Source: Oehlia diaphana (Eukaryota; Glomeromycota; Glomeromycetes; Glomerales; Glomeraceae). From it: a stretch of DNA of 41,896 bases. A program made the position numbers and the translations under genes. The notes below the pieces were generated by a model, which saw only the letters and a list, made by a program, of their open reading frames with translations, was not told where the DNA came from and searched no databases. Below, one piece after another: positions 23,317 to 34,379 of the stretch; within the stretch, counting starts at the first letter, position 1; every line of letters starts with the position of its first letter. The stretch spans positions 64,938-106,833 of the forward strand of contig QZLH01000276.1 of assembly GCA_003833135.1 (NCBI GenBank), given 5' to 3'.

Positions 23317-26300
23317 TCATGGTTTATTCTTCAGTTTGGATAATGATGTCAAGGATTGATACAAGAAATCGTGAATACCGACAAATCCAAGTTTATAAAG
23401 TACATTCAAAAAATGAACTCTATAATCGTTAAATGATATTTGTAACCCGCCCGCCTGAAATAAATTATTTAAATAAAATGCATAAAAAAACAAATATCAA
23501 TTACATAATTTACTCACTGTTGATATATCTTTCAGCGAAAATTGTGTTGCGGGTAAAGTGAGCCGCCTTTTAATATTTGGAGTTGATTCCTCTAAATCCT
23601 GTTTTTAAAAAAATTATTTTCTAAATATAAAAAAAATACATTTTTTACAATTTAAATTGATACCTGAATACAAGATTTAGATAATGCGGCAAAAGATGGT
23701 AAATGAGTTAGTGAATAACAAGATGTCCAATCTTCATTATATGTCTCTTGCAATTTTCGAATAATATCGCTTTAATTAAACAATTAAATAGAACGCGTTA
23801 AAATAGCAAATAAATAAATAAAATAGAATAATCGAATAAAAAACTCACTCATCTAACTGAAATCCTTTTGAATTCTTATCAGTCTTATTAAAAGGACGAT
23901 TTCTCCATAAACAATTACATATATCCATAACAAACGAATTAAAGTAATTTATATAGCTACGGCAATGAAGTGACACATTTTGTTGCGGATTCTTATCAAA
24001 TGCCTCCTTATATCTACAATTAAACTTTTTTACTTAGGAATATGAAATGATCATTATCGTTTCAATAAAATGAACGCTTACTGTAAAATAATTCCACAAA
24101 TTCTAGACAAACTCATTCCTGAAGATGAAAAGAACGCACGATAGACAATTGATGATGAAGGAATAACAACTCTGTTCCAATTGTAGTTCATTTGTAAATT
24201 CGCTATAGCTTCAAAGGCAGAAAAAATTGCGTGCTGCACTTCTAAATCATCATTTGTGCTCTAAATGAAACACCAAATGACATCAATTTAGAACTAAATT
24301 TGACTACTGGATTTCAAATTCAAAAATTTTTACCTCAAGAGAAATAATTGAGACCTGATTAACATGATGAATAAACCCTTGAATTGTTCTAGAATAATCT
24401 CCTTCGATTGAGAGATTTAAAAACGAATTCTCACTCAATAAAAATAAAGATGACATTAATATTTAAAGTCTTTCATTATTTAAATAAAAAATAAATAGAA
24501 TGTTTCTCACGATTTTTCGATTTCATTGTTATTTTCGCCGAATTTATTTTCTTGAAATAAAATCCAATGCGTAAATAGATCTGTATAACAACGTATCAAT
24601 CTAGCCTAATGCAAATGTTAATGCAAATGTTGAGATACTTATTAAACATTATATTTATTATATGCAGAATATATGATGAAATACCTTCCAACTTGATGAT
24701 AATTTTTCATGCAGATTTTGTAACGGTGTAAAAAATTTCTCTGATAACTCTAAAGTAAGAAACCATAAAGAAAAATATGTAAATTAAGGAGGAAAAAAAA
24801 AAAATTATAGTATTGTTACAAGATAACCGACGTTCAAAAGGTTCAGGTCTTAAAAACGACAATAATTTAAATATTGCTTCTTGGTGTTCTATTCCGTCCC
24901 ATGTTTGAATATATTTTACTAAAAATTCCTGTATAACGGGAAGCAGCTCCTAATAAATTAATGATATTTAAATTTTATAGTTTAAAATGAATAAAAAGTA
25001 AGACTAAAAAAATTGAAAACCTTCATGAATTCCGTTAATGCAACAAGTTTTATCAATAAGCTATTAAGTCGTGCTTTTGTTTCAGCAGTATTATCATTCC
25101 AATATACTAATTCCATAAGGCATTGCTCAAGCCAATAACTAATCCTCGCAATAGTAACTTCTATAATAACATATTAAATTAGTAAAAAAATTCTACACAA
25201 TTTTTACTTATTTTGCTAATTGATTTACGAACTTTCGGGGTTACACACAACGATATGTTGCAGCATGCGATTCTCCAGCACAGAAGCCAATTGACTCGGT
25301 AAATCAATTTTATCAATGCTGGAAGCAAGTGACTCAATATTCATAATTTCTTCCAAAGTTATTGAATTCTAATAAGTAGTTAAAAATTTTGTTAATATAT
25401 AAGACTAAAAAAATCGAAGCGATTGAAAAGAAAATAAACATTTCTTACTCGAGTCGCATTGAAAGTACATGCTTTTGGAATCTCCACATGATCTAATTTT
25501 CTCCGTTTTGCCTTTAATAGACTTAAATTAATTAAAAAATTCCACAAATAAAGAGTTTCATTTATCATACCGTTGGTTTAAAACTCGACGATCTTGTTAT
25601 AGGATTATTCATTATATTGTAATTCCATTTTCTTTGAATTTGATTAAATAAGTGAAACCACTCAACATCGGGACACTAAAATAAATACGTTGATGAGCTA
25701 AATAGTTACAAGGAATCATATCTATCAAACTTTTATACCTTGAATGTAGCATTCTTTATAGGTGGAATGCGAATTGTTACTAAATTCGGAAAGAAATCTT
25801 TAAAAAGGGTTAGTAATCCGAGAAGATGCGGTTCAGGTCCAAATCTGGTTCGAAGATCAATTCTATTAAGGAAAAATTATACTCATCAATTAGCTTTTAA
25901 TTAAAAAAGAAGATCCACATAACGAAGAATACGAAAAGATTCGAGAATTACAATTTACGTATTCTGTAAGGTTTTACGTGTTCACGTCGTGTCATTAAAT
26001 ATAAAATATGACAGAGAAATGGCCTTTATAAAATAATTAAACTTATTAGAATAAGTTGATTCTTACGTGAATAGAAATAACTAAATTTTACCTTAAAGTA
26101 TCATACTCCATATAATGGAATATAACACCATAGAACTTTATCAATTGCGAATGATCTTCAATTACATTATAAACTATTATAATCCAACGAAGTAAAAGAG
26201 CCTTTAAATGAAAATGCCAAATTATTATTTGATAGACACAAGTTATCGTTTGATTTATCTTAAAAATACCTGAACATTGTAATTTAAACCTTTATTTCCG

Positions 26301-26855
26301 AGATTACTCAAAACTTTTATTATAAGAAAATTAGGTACGTTGGCACGTGGCAAAAGAATTTTTACGAGCCTTTTAATATCAACACATTCTGATATCATTT
26401 ACCCATTTTTTTAAAAATATATATATATATATATATAAAATTGAATGAGAATTTGCTTGTTAATAACAATATTTTATGAAATATAAGCTCACCAAGTTTT
26501 CCAACAAATATAATATTCAAGACTTCAGCTAGTTGCGCTACTTCAAGACCATTTTCTGAAACCAGTTTAACTAATTCAACAATTTGATTTTTCACATTTT
26601 TTTTAACGTCTTTAACGCTTGCGTCTAAATTTTATTATTTATATATTTGTTCATAGTTTTTATGTAGCAAGAATAAAAGAATAAAATATTAATAAACAGG
26701 TTGCGTGTAATAAAAAAAAATTCTTGGTCTGACAACATACTTTGAGCTATGTATTGTATCTTTTCATTGATAAGCATTTCGACATTTGTTCTTTCCGAGC
26801 GCGGGATTTGAATTTCTCGTTCATTTTTTTCGCGTGAACTACTTGCGTCAAGCAT
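23317..26855 (-). CDS. CENPI: Kinetochore protein CENP-I / Mis6
   Basis: Nineteen exons (26855-26741, 26624-26493, 26388-26270, 26201-26092, 26023-25952, 25862-25739, 25675-25571, 25511-25449, 25368-25233, 25160-25021, 24949-24832, 24749-24685, 24605-24511, 24433-24334, 24260-24082, 24013-23849, 23769-23664, 23598-23518, 23454-23317) give about 720 residues; human CENP-I has 756. CENP-I is a helical-repeat subunit of the inner kinetochore (CCAN), partner of CENP-H/K. Diagnostic stretches are PRANVPNFLIIKVLSNLG, ILYLMTRREHVKPYRIRKL, LLGLLTLFK, SLSRICGIIL and YINYFNSFVMDICNCLWR. Near residue 250 lies a basic AKRRK, possibly nuclear targeting. The donors at 25233 (GTTCGT) and 24832 (GTCGGT) are unusual and least certain. 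The start exon, MLDASSSREK, is inferred. Confidence 0.88.
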
Positions 26856-27613
26856 AGCGTTGATATCAAAATAAGCCGACGACGCGTCAAATTATAAAAT
26901 TTCGAGAGAACTTATATTTATATCTTCTTGTGTAACCAATTTGGTCTGTAAACAAAAATATAATCAAACTAGTTTTATGTTATAAAATTTATTATATTAT
27001 ATAATTTTGCCCAAATTTTCAAAAAAAAATGTAAATTATGATTACAATCAAAAACAAGAAACATTGTAAGAAAACTTGGTCATTATGCTCTATAATGTCC
27101 AAATAAATATAAAGTGAAATGAATAATAACACAAACAATTTTATTCTTAAAAAAAAATGATTGATGTAAAATATATATTTTAGGGGGATTTAATTTAACC
27201 CATAGGGCAAGTTAGCAAAACTCATAATAATTTATGTTAATGAATTATATAAAGCAAAAAATTGAAGTATACCTTTTCCATAATATTGCATTATGTACAG
27301 TATAAATGTAAATAACCACAGTAATAGCTGAATAAGGAGTTAATTGTTCTTTGAAATCCCTATGCGTTTTTGTTCTTCCAATTATTTTTTCTAGTGTTAC
27401 TAATAACATTTATCACATTAATTTATTTATTTCAAAGATTGATAGTAAATTTATTAAAGAAATTATTAAAAAAAAAGGTGCTTTTACTATTAAATACAAT
27501 AAATTGACACGTTTAACAATGTCCTACGTTCGTTTTTTACCAATTATTGTTGTAATGCAAATAATATAAAGTAATAATAAGTTTTATATATATAACAAAA
27601 CTAAATAATCAAT
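26856..27613. other. Intergenic region
   Basis: About 760 bases between the CENP-I start and the 3' end of the hydrolase gene. An open frame of 72 codons at 27351-27569 (+) has no domain and no splice context. Nothing else is recognised. Confidence 0.45.
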
Positions 27614-29289
27614 TCATGTACAAGCTATATTTTCAACAGGCATTTTCCGTAATCTTTCCTCTTCTTCCTCCCTTAATTTCCTCTCTTCTTCCTCTATAAG
27701 TTTTTTAGCATTTTCCGCTTCTTCCATTAACCAGCACTTGGATGAAATTCTACATACTTGACATTCATCTTTGACATGTAATTGTACAGCGATACTTTTA
27801 AATATTGTATCCACGATCTCGGCACGTAAAAGTAAGGAATGTTTGCCACCTTCAATCAAAGATAATTTACAATCAGGCATATTATCTTCCATCCATTTTA
27901 CTGCAGAAACTGGGATTCTTTCATCTTTTGTGCCGTGAAAGACATGCACAGGATGATTAATATCAGTATATGAAAATCCAAATGAATGACGTCGCTCAAA
28001 ACACATAAGCAAATCATTATTAGCACCAGATAGATTTTCAGCAAAAGATGCTTTAAGAATTGCGAGCCCCAATTGTTGTTTTTTCTCAAGGCTTGACATT
28101 GGAGAAGCTAAAGCCCCAGAATTTCGTTGATGTGACGGTTTAGTGGAATACGGTTGTCTTCCGTGAATCATTTGTTGTAAAGAGATACCTGCAGTGTTGG
28201 TGAACTTCATAACAGGTGTAGGAACAAAACGAAGCCATTTAAAATTATTGGCAACCGTTGTACTCACCCATGGGCATACAAGATATATAGTTCCCTGTAA
28301 TTTTTCAGGTATCTTCATAGCACAAGCAAGTGCATATGGAGCACCAGCACTGTGTGCCATGATAAAAAATTTGTTTATATTAAGCATTTCACAAAGCTCT
28401 TTAATCACATCTTTTTTTAAAATGAAAAAAAAAAAAATCGAAAAATTAGTCAGATTAAATAAAGGTAAAATAAAACTTTTAAAATTCACTTTTATAATTT
28501 TTATAAAAAGTATATTATACCTGGCCATTTCAATACTTGTTGTTCCTCTACCTTAACATCATCTGAAAGTCCAACACCTGGTCGATCAGGACATATCAAT
28601 CTTAACCCATAACTTGAGGCAAGATCATCAAAGAAAGCTATAAAATACCTTACACAACCCATTCCTAAAAAAACAAAAACCGGAAATCCATTTCTATCTC
28701 CCACTTCAGAAAAACTAACAACTCTTCCGTTTTTTAATCTAACACGCTGAGTTAAACGCGGCGCAGCTAAGAAAACTTTAATATCCAAAGAATTATCATC
28801 ATCTGTAGTCTCATTAGAGGATAAAGAAGTTGTTGATGGTGATTGAATGCCAGATGTTGTATTAATGCTTGAAGTTGACGGAGAGGAGGTAGCAGAAGAT
28901 GATTCTGATGCATAATCTTGGGAAAGGGTAATTGATGGTAATAATGGTGGAATTTGTGGCGGATCATCAGAGGATAACGAACGTAGAGTTGGTGTAGAAG
29001 GAGGTCGTGGTATTGAATTCGAACGAGGTATTAAATCGCCAGCTGTACTATGAATTAATGAAGCACGTGGAGTATTTGAAGAAGATTTTGGTAGTGGAAG
29101 AGCAGATTTGGGTCTTTGATTTGATTTTAATTTTTTTGTAGTAGATTTTTGTTTAGATGAATTATTATCTATAAGTGTTGATTTCGATGATGAAGTTAAA
29201 TTTGATAGTGAACGTCGAATTGTATTCGAGACTCTACCACTTTTGGATGATGTTGCAGAATCTACTTTATTGTCTAAATCAAAATCCAT
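27614..29289 (-). CDS. Alpha/beta hydrolase with disordered N-terminus and charged C-terminal helix
   Basis: Two exons (29289-28521, 28410-27614) give 521 residues. Residues 1-180 are Ser/Thr/Pro-rich and probably disordered. The hydrolase fold follows: a strand and oxyanion loop (PVFVFLGMGCVRYF), CPDRPGVGLSD, the nucleophile elbow AHSAG with Ser277, an acid in GTKDERIP (Asp419) and a His in GGKHSLLL (His447). The triad therefore looks complete. A Cys-containing segment (CQVCRISSKC) and a very acidic/basic helix rich in Glu and Arg (~485-512) end the protein, perhaps a coiled coil. Substrate cannot be told; esterase, lipase or epoxide hydrolase-like activity are all possible. Confidence 0.85.
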
Positions 29290-30910
29290 TTCTAATTCGT
29301 ATATATTGAATAAGGTGAATAAATAGGTGATGTGTATATATGATACAAATTATTAAAACTACAAAAAAATATATATATACTATGTATTTATAAATAAAGT
29401 TGATGTTATGAACGGAGAATGTATAATCGTATCAATAATTGAACGTACCATAACAGTGGATCCTTCCTTGTAAAGGAATAGAAAATAAGTATATAGTAAT
29501 TAAAAAAAAAAATGATGAAACTTTGCAAAAAAATTATATAACTTTATTAAATAAAAATGCGAAAAATAATAAATTTTATTAACCCTTAAAAATACTATTA
29601 AAATGTGTTATAATACAATGAGAGGAAACGATCTAAAAAGAAAAAAAATTAAAGAGTGTATAGGCAAGCGATGAAGGAATCGTCAATATACAATATTAGT
29701 ATTACAAGAAAAAAAAATAAATAAATAATGAAGTAAATAATAATGAAAAAGAGAATATATATTTTTTTTTTTTGTTTAAATTGATATACTACTATTACAC
29801 GATACACGTAGATTATAGTAGTAACAAACATCCAGAGAGAACCAATCGTTCACGTAGGAAATACACACTGAATAGGTAACAAATTTGTCCTTCATTAAAA
29901 AATAATAAGAAAATATCGTCATCTAACAGATGCTCGACCCCCTTTTTTAAATGTCTCGCCATTTCGCTAAAAAGAAATTAAAACAAAAACAACCGATACG
30001 ATATTTATGTATAAGTTTCTTACAATTTAATTTTTTTTTAAAAATTAAATAACGATGATCCCAATCGAGAATCAAAGCTGTGATCACACTAGACCAACAA
30101 ATAAGACCAATCATATAGAGGATTCAAAGACAAAACGCGTAACGGAAATTTTGATAATTTAAGCTTAGTTTTATACAATGCTATTATTCGTATAGTATAC
30201 TTGATTTACTTGATCTACTCAAATAGAATAAAGTAATTTCCGAATTAACTAAGATATAATGAGTAAAATAATGAATTTACCTGTAATTTTTTTCAACAAT
30301 AAAGTATTTCTATATTTGTAAAATAATTGTAATAATAGATCCTAACCAATTTTAAAGAATTCTTAAAAATTCTAGAAACTTACTAATGTAATTTTTTTAA
30401 TTTTATTTAATATATAATTTTTTTGGACGATTTTAACGCTCAATTCACGGGCACCAGTAACTACGATTTTTTTTTTCATTAACTATTCATAAACATAATA
30501 AATATAATTTTTTTTTTTTTACTTAAACACTCACTAAATTTTATAACGATTAATATACAACAAACATATATGATATATACAATAAGTTACATATTATTTT
30601 AAAACAAATTCAGCTTAACGAACATACTCTCTTATCTAGTTACACCCTAGCCCCATTGGAACACTAAATGTAATAAAAATTTTTGATTTATTGTTTTCAT
30701 AATCCATTATACCAAAAGTTAACAAAATAAATAATTAAGGTAATTATATCTATTAAGAAGAATTGACAGAAATAGAAAATTTAAGAGGAATCAAATTTAA
30801 ACAAAATCATCAAGAACAATATAATCAAGAACAATTAACGAAAAAATAGTTTGTGTAATTACATCTCAAACAAAGTCATCAGAAAGAGATTAATGAAAAG
30901 ATGGATGATC
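29290..30910. other. Intergenic region upstream of the hydrolase gene
   Basis: About 1.6 kb of AT-rich DNA with poly(T) runs (for example 29761-29772, 30468-30476 and 30509-30520). No coding exon is supported. It may hold the promoter and 5' UTR introns of the hydrolase gene. Confidence 0.45.
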
Positions 30911-31388
30911 ATAAAAAAAAAGAAGTAACGTTAGTAGCGTTCCCAAATTAAACAAAAAATGAAACAGGACGAACCTTGTAAATTTAAATTCTCGGTCGAT
31001 TTCCTCGTTTGGACATTCCTAAAAAAAAAAGAAAGAGAAGGGAACGTTAGTGACGTTTCCAAGTCAATAAAAAACGAAAAAAGAAATGAAAAAAAATGAA
31101 ACGCCGCCTACTTGTAAACCAGAATACAGGTCAATTTCCAGAGTCTTTCAGCCATTCCTAAAAAAAAAATAGAAAGAGAAATGACGTTCCCAAGTCAAGA
31201 AAAAAACAAAAAATGAATAATAAACGAAATGTAAAACTAAAAATACAGGTTGATTTCCAGAGCCGTTCGTCTATTCTAAAAAATAGGGAAAGAAAAAGTA
31301 ATGTTAATAATGTTTCAATCGAAGAGGAAAACAAAAAAGAGTAGAAAAAGAAGTGAAATGGCATTTACCTTGCAATATTAAAGTCCCT
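30911..31388. repeat. Imperfect tandem array, four units of ~108-139 bp
   Basis: Units start near 30911, 31021, 31159 and 31277. Each begins with an A-run and an AAAGAGAA-like stretch, then a (A)ACGTT-TCCCAAGTCAA-like core and a GATTTCCAGAG-like segment, and ends in ATTCCTAA. The copies have diverged by substitutions and small indels. On the minus strand each unit border reads as a polypyrimidine tract ending in AG. Confidence 0.65.
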
Positions 31389-31764
31389 AAAAAAAATAAA
31401 TAAATAATTACATTCATTATGCGATAATGTAATTAAAATGATGCAATCAAGGTGTACCAAATGAAATACCCGGCGAATATCCGGTAAATTAACCTCCGGT
31501 GACCGTCAAATAAATCCTTTTTTATAATACTGTAGTTATATGTATAGTACATAAACTAGACCTTTTACATAAATTGATTAAAAATTCCCGCTTATTTAAA
31601 TATACGTGAAATTTGAAAATGTGTGTAAATTAAACTATGTTAAATGATCTACTAGTTTCTATTTTAGTTGATCATTGTCAGTACGTTGTTTGGCAATGAT
31701 CATTGCAATGTGAATTTCCCTTATTGAATTATAAATGATGAAAATACATTAGACTTAACTAAAT
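31389..31764. other. Spacer between the two tandem arrays
   Basis: About 375 AT-rich bases. An 8-bp inverted repeat GATCATTG/CAATGATC lies around 31671-31702. No gene is seen. Confidence 0.4.
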
Positions 31765-33105
31765 ACAGTTTAGTTAAACTATTTCTATCCGCTTTCCCGA
31801 AGAAAAGTGAAAATAAACTATCCTAATTACAAAAAATAAGTGCATTGTTTTATGCAGATGATGATAATCTCATTACGATACTTTTAAAATCTAAAAAAAA
31901 CACCTCACTTCCGGATTGAATTTCTTTTAATTTCGCTGGAACTATAAGATTTTTGCCCGAAATTCATGATCTTTTTCAGTCATAATCTTCACATGAAAAT
32001 ATTCAAGTTTTCATCTGGATTGAACCATTATAGCAGTTGACCTGGAATGAAACACTTGAAATCTGCATTTTTTCATTTTTTAGCTTCATTATCGTTATTA
32101 TCATTACAGTATAAGTAGTTTGATATGTTGAACTTAATGCCATGTTTAGTTAATCTATTACTATCCGTTTTCCGAAGAAAGGTGAAAATAAACTATCTAA
32201 ATTTGTCCTAGCTACAAAAAATAAAACTAAACTATATTAGTAATGATACGATTGAGTAATCTTAACATATTGAATTGTACAATGATTTTTAATGCATTGT
32301 TTACGCAGATGATAATCTCATTACGATACTTTTAAAAATCCCCCCAAAAAAAAAGCTATCTAACACATCCGGATTGAATTTCTTTTAATTTCGCTGGAAC
32401 TATAAGATTTTTACCCGAAATCATAGTCTGTTTAAAGTTGAAATTCATGATCTTTTTTAGTCATAATCTTCACATGAAAATATTCAAGTTTCATCTGGAT
32501 TGAATCACTAGCGGTTGACCTGCCCTGAATATCCAATTTTTGGAAAGAAACACTTGAAAATCTGCATTTTTTCATTTTTAGCTTCATTATCGTTATTATC
32601 ATTACAATATAAGTAGTTTGATATGTTGAACTTAATGCCATGTTTAGTTAATCTATTACTATCCGCTTTCCGAAGAAAGGTGAAAATAAACTATCTAAAT
32701 TTGTCCTAGCTACAAAAAATAAACTAAACTATATTAGTAATATCTTAAACATAATGAATTTTACAATGATTTTTAATGCATTGTTTATGCAGATGATGAT
32801 AATCTCATTACGATACTTTTAAAAATCCAAAAAAAAAAAGCTATCTAACACATCCGGATTGAATTTCTTTTTATTTCGCTGGAACTATAAGATTTTTACC
32901 CGAAATCATAGTCTGTTTAAAGTTGAAATTCATGATCTTATTCAGTCATAATCTTCACATGAAAATATTCAAGTTTCATCACTAGCAGTTGACCTGGCCT
33001 GCATATCCAATTTTTGGAAAGAAACACTTGAAAATCTGCATTTTTTCATTTTTAGCTTCATTATCGTTATCATTATAAGTAGTTTGATATGTTGAACTTA
33101 ATGCC
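31765..33105. repeat. Tandem array of ~450-500 bp units upstream of a membrane protein gene
   Basis: About 2.8 units. Shared landmarks are TGATAATCTCATTACGATAC (near 31862, 32310, 32798) and GCTTCATTATCG (32083, 32581, 33055). Units include a CATCCGGATTGAATTTC segment and a TAATCTTCACATGAAAATAT segment and end in GATATGTTGAACTTAATGCCA. The third unit runs straight into the start codon at 33101. Copies differ by small indels, so the array is not a very recent expansion. Confidence 0.85.
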
Positions 33106-34341
33106 ATTTTTCGAAGTTCCTGACCCAGTTCTTACTCATGTCTGCTACAAAGAAACAACTTTTAGTTTGTCTTGGAATTTGGTAAATTATCTCACACCAC
33201 TTATTTCTGTTACCAGTCGCTCAAACGTGAATTTATTAACGCGTCTATTCTGTTTATCGTGCAATTAGCTTTGTTGGTTTTGCTACGAGTATTTTGGTGG
33301 TGACTTGTTTTGTTATGAGTAGTTTGGTGAGTTTTTTTTACTAAAATAATTGTTTTCATAATTATGATTATTCAAGATTCTTTTTTCGTTATCTAGCATA
33401 AGCTTTTGTCAGATATAAGTATTGCTAATTATGCTGTTTTGTACACTATTGGAAACATTTTATTTTTCATAAGGTATAAAGCAACTTTACAAAATTTTGA
33501 AAAATTCCACCTTTTTACAAAAATTGATATATATTTTTTATTATTTTTTTAGTATCCTCGTTTTGTCTAAAAGTATTTATAAAAAAAGTGAATTAAGTAA
33601 ATAAATTTTGATACAATATTGTATTGCGAAACTTAATTTTTTATTTTTATTTTTTTTTAAAGAAACGATACTAAACGTTTCTTTCTTTTACTTTTTGTAG
33701 GTTCTGAACGTTTGGATGATGGAAATCGAAACGAACCGGTGAGTTTCGCAACATTGTGTTGCGAATAAACATTAACTAATGTTTCCTTTCTTATTTTTAT
33801 AGGTAATTCATAAATATCCTTTTTTTTCGGAAGTCTGCTGGCCTGTTGTTGTAATTTGCCTAACATTAGCAGCCACGTTGGTTATCGCGTTTACAGTAAG
33901 TTCTAAATGGATATGTTATTTATTAAAATATAAATCATACATAATACAAACTTTATTCTTTACTCTTAAACACAGGTGGAAGATGGTGTTTGGTGCATTA
34001 TTTTGTGCATTTTTCAATTGATATCATTATTTTGGTATTGGTAAGTATTTATTCAAATTTAAATAAGAATTTTTGATTCCTTGTTTAATGATTTTTTCTT
34101 ATTTTTTTTTTTTTTTTTCAGCGGCGGTTACTTACTTTGGTAAGAATCACATTAAAAATTTATTCTTTTCTTAAAAGAAAAACTAATTTATACATTTAAA
34201 AAATTTAGGAAAATTTACGATAAATCGGTAGAGACTTATAAAAATGCGAAAGATGCTTACAAAAAAGCGGAAGAAGCTTACGAAAAAGCGAGTTCTGCTT
34301 TAAATGCTTTAAATATATTAAACATAAAAAATAAAAAATAA
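33101..34341 (+). CDS. Small multispanning membrane protein, unknown family
   Basis: I do not recognise this gene. It starts MPFFEVPDPVLTHV. Well-supported exons are 33397-33473, 33553-33596, 33701-33738, 33803-33895, 33976-34040, 34122-34139 and 34209-34341; they join in frame. Hydrophobic segments are ISFVGFATSILVVTCFVMSS, IANYAVLYTIGNILFFI, WPVVVICLTLAATLVIAF and WCIILCIFQLISLFW, so about four membrane helices. The C-terminus is a charged helix with a seven-residue rhythm (YKNAKDAYKKAEEAYEKA). The 5' part (33101 to 33326) is uncertain: the frame from the ATG runs to a stop near 33266, while the downstream helix lies in the +1 frame. Either an unusual intron or a one-base frameshift lies there. 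The promoter lies inside a tandem repeat. Confidence 0.6.
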
Positions 34342-34379
34342 AATAAGTTAGGTTTACTAAATTAAGACGCAGATATTTA
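34342..34379. other. 3' flank of the membrane gene and TA target site
   Basis: Short spacer. The TA at 34378-34379 and the TA at 36437-36438 flank the transposon and fit a target-site duplication of the pogo/Tc1 type. Confidence 0.5.

Noticed and set aside
31158..31364. 68-codon open frame on - in the tandem mini-repeat
   Set aside because: Mostly poly-Phe/Leu from pyrimidine tracts; only the short splice-bounded pieces inside it look interesting, reported as a finding.
32432..32641. 69-codon open frame on - inside the 490-bp repeat
   Set aside because: The frame is broken in the other repeat copies and has no recognisable domain, so coding is unlikely.
30911..33105. CRISPR-like array
   Set aside because: Units are far too long, diverged, and in a eukaryotic genome; there are no short identical repeats with unique spacers.
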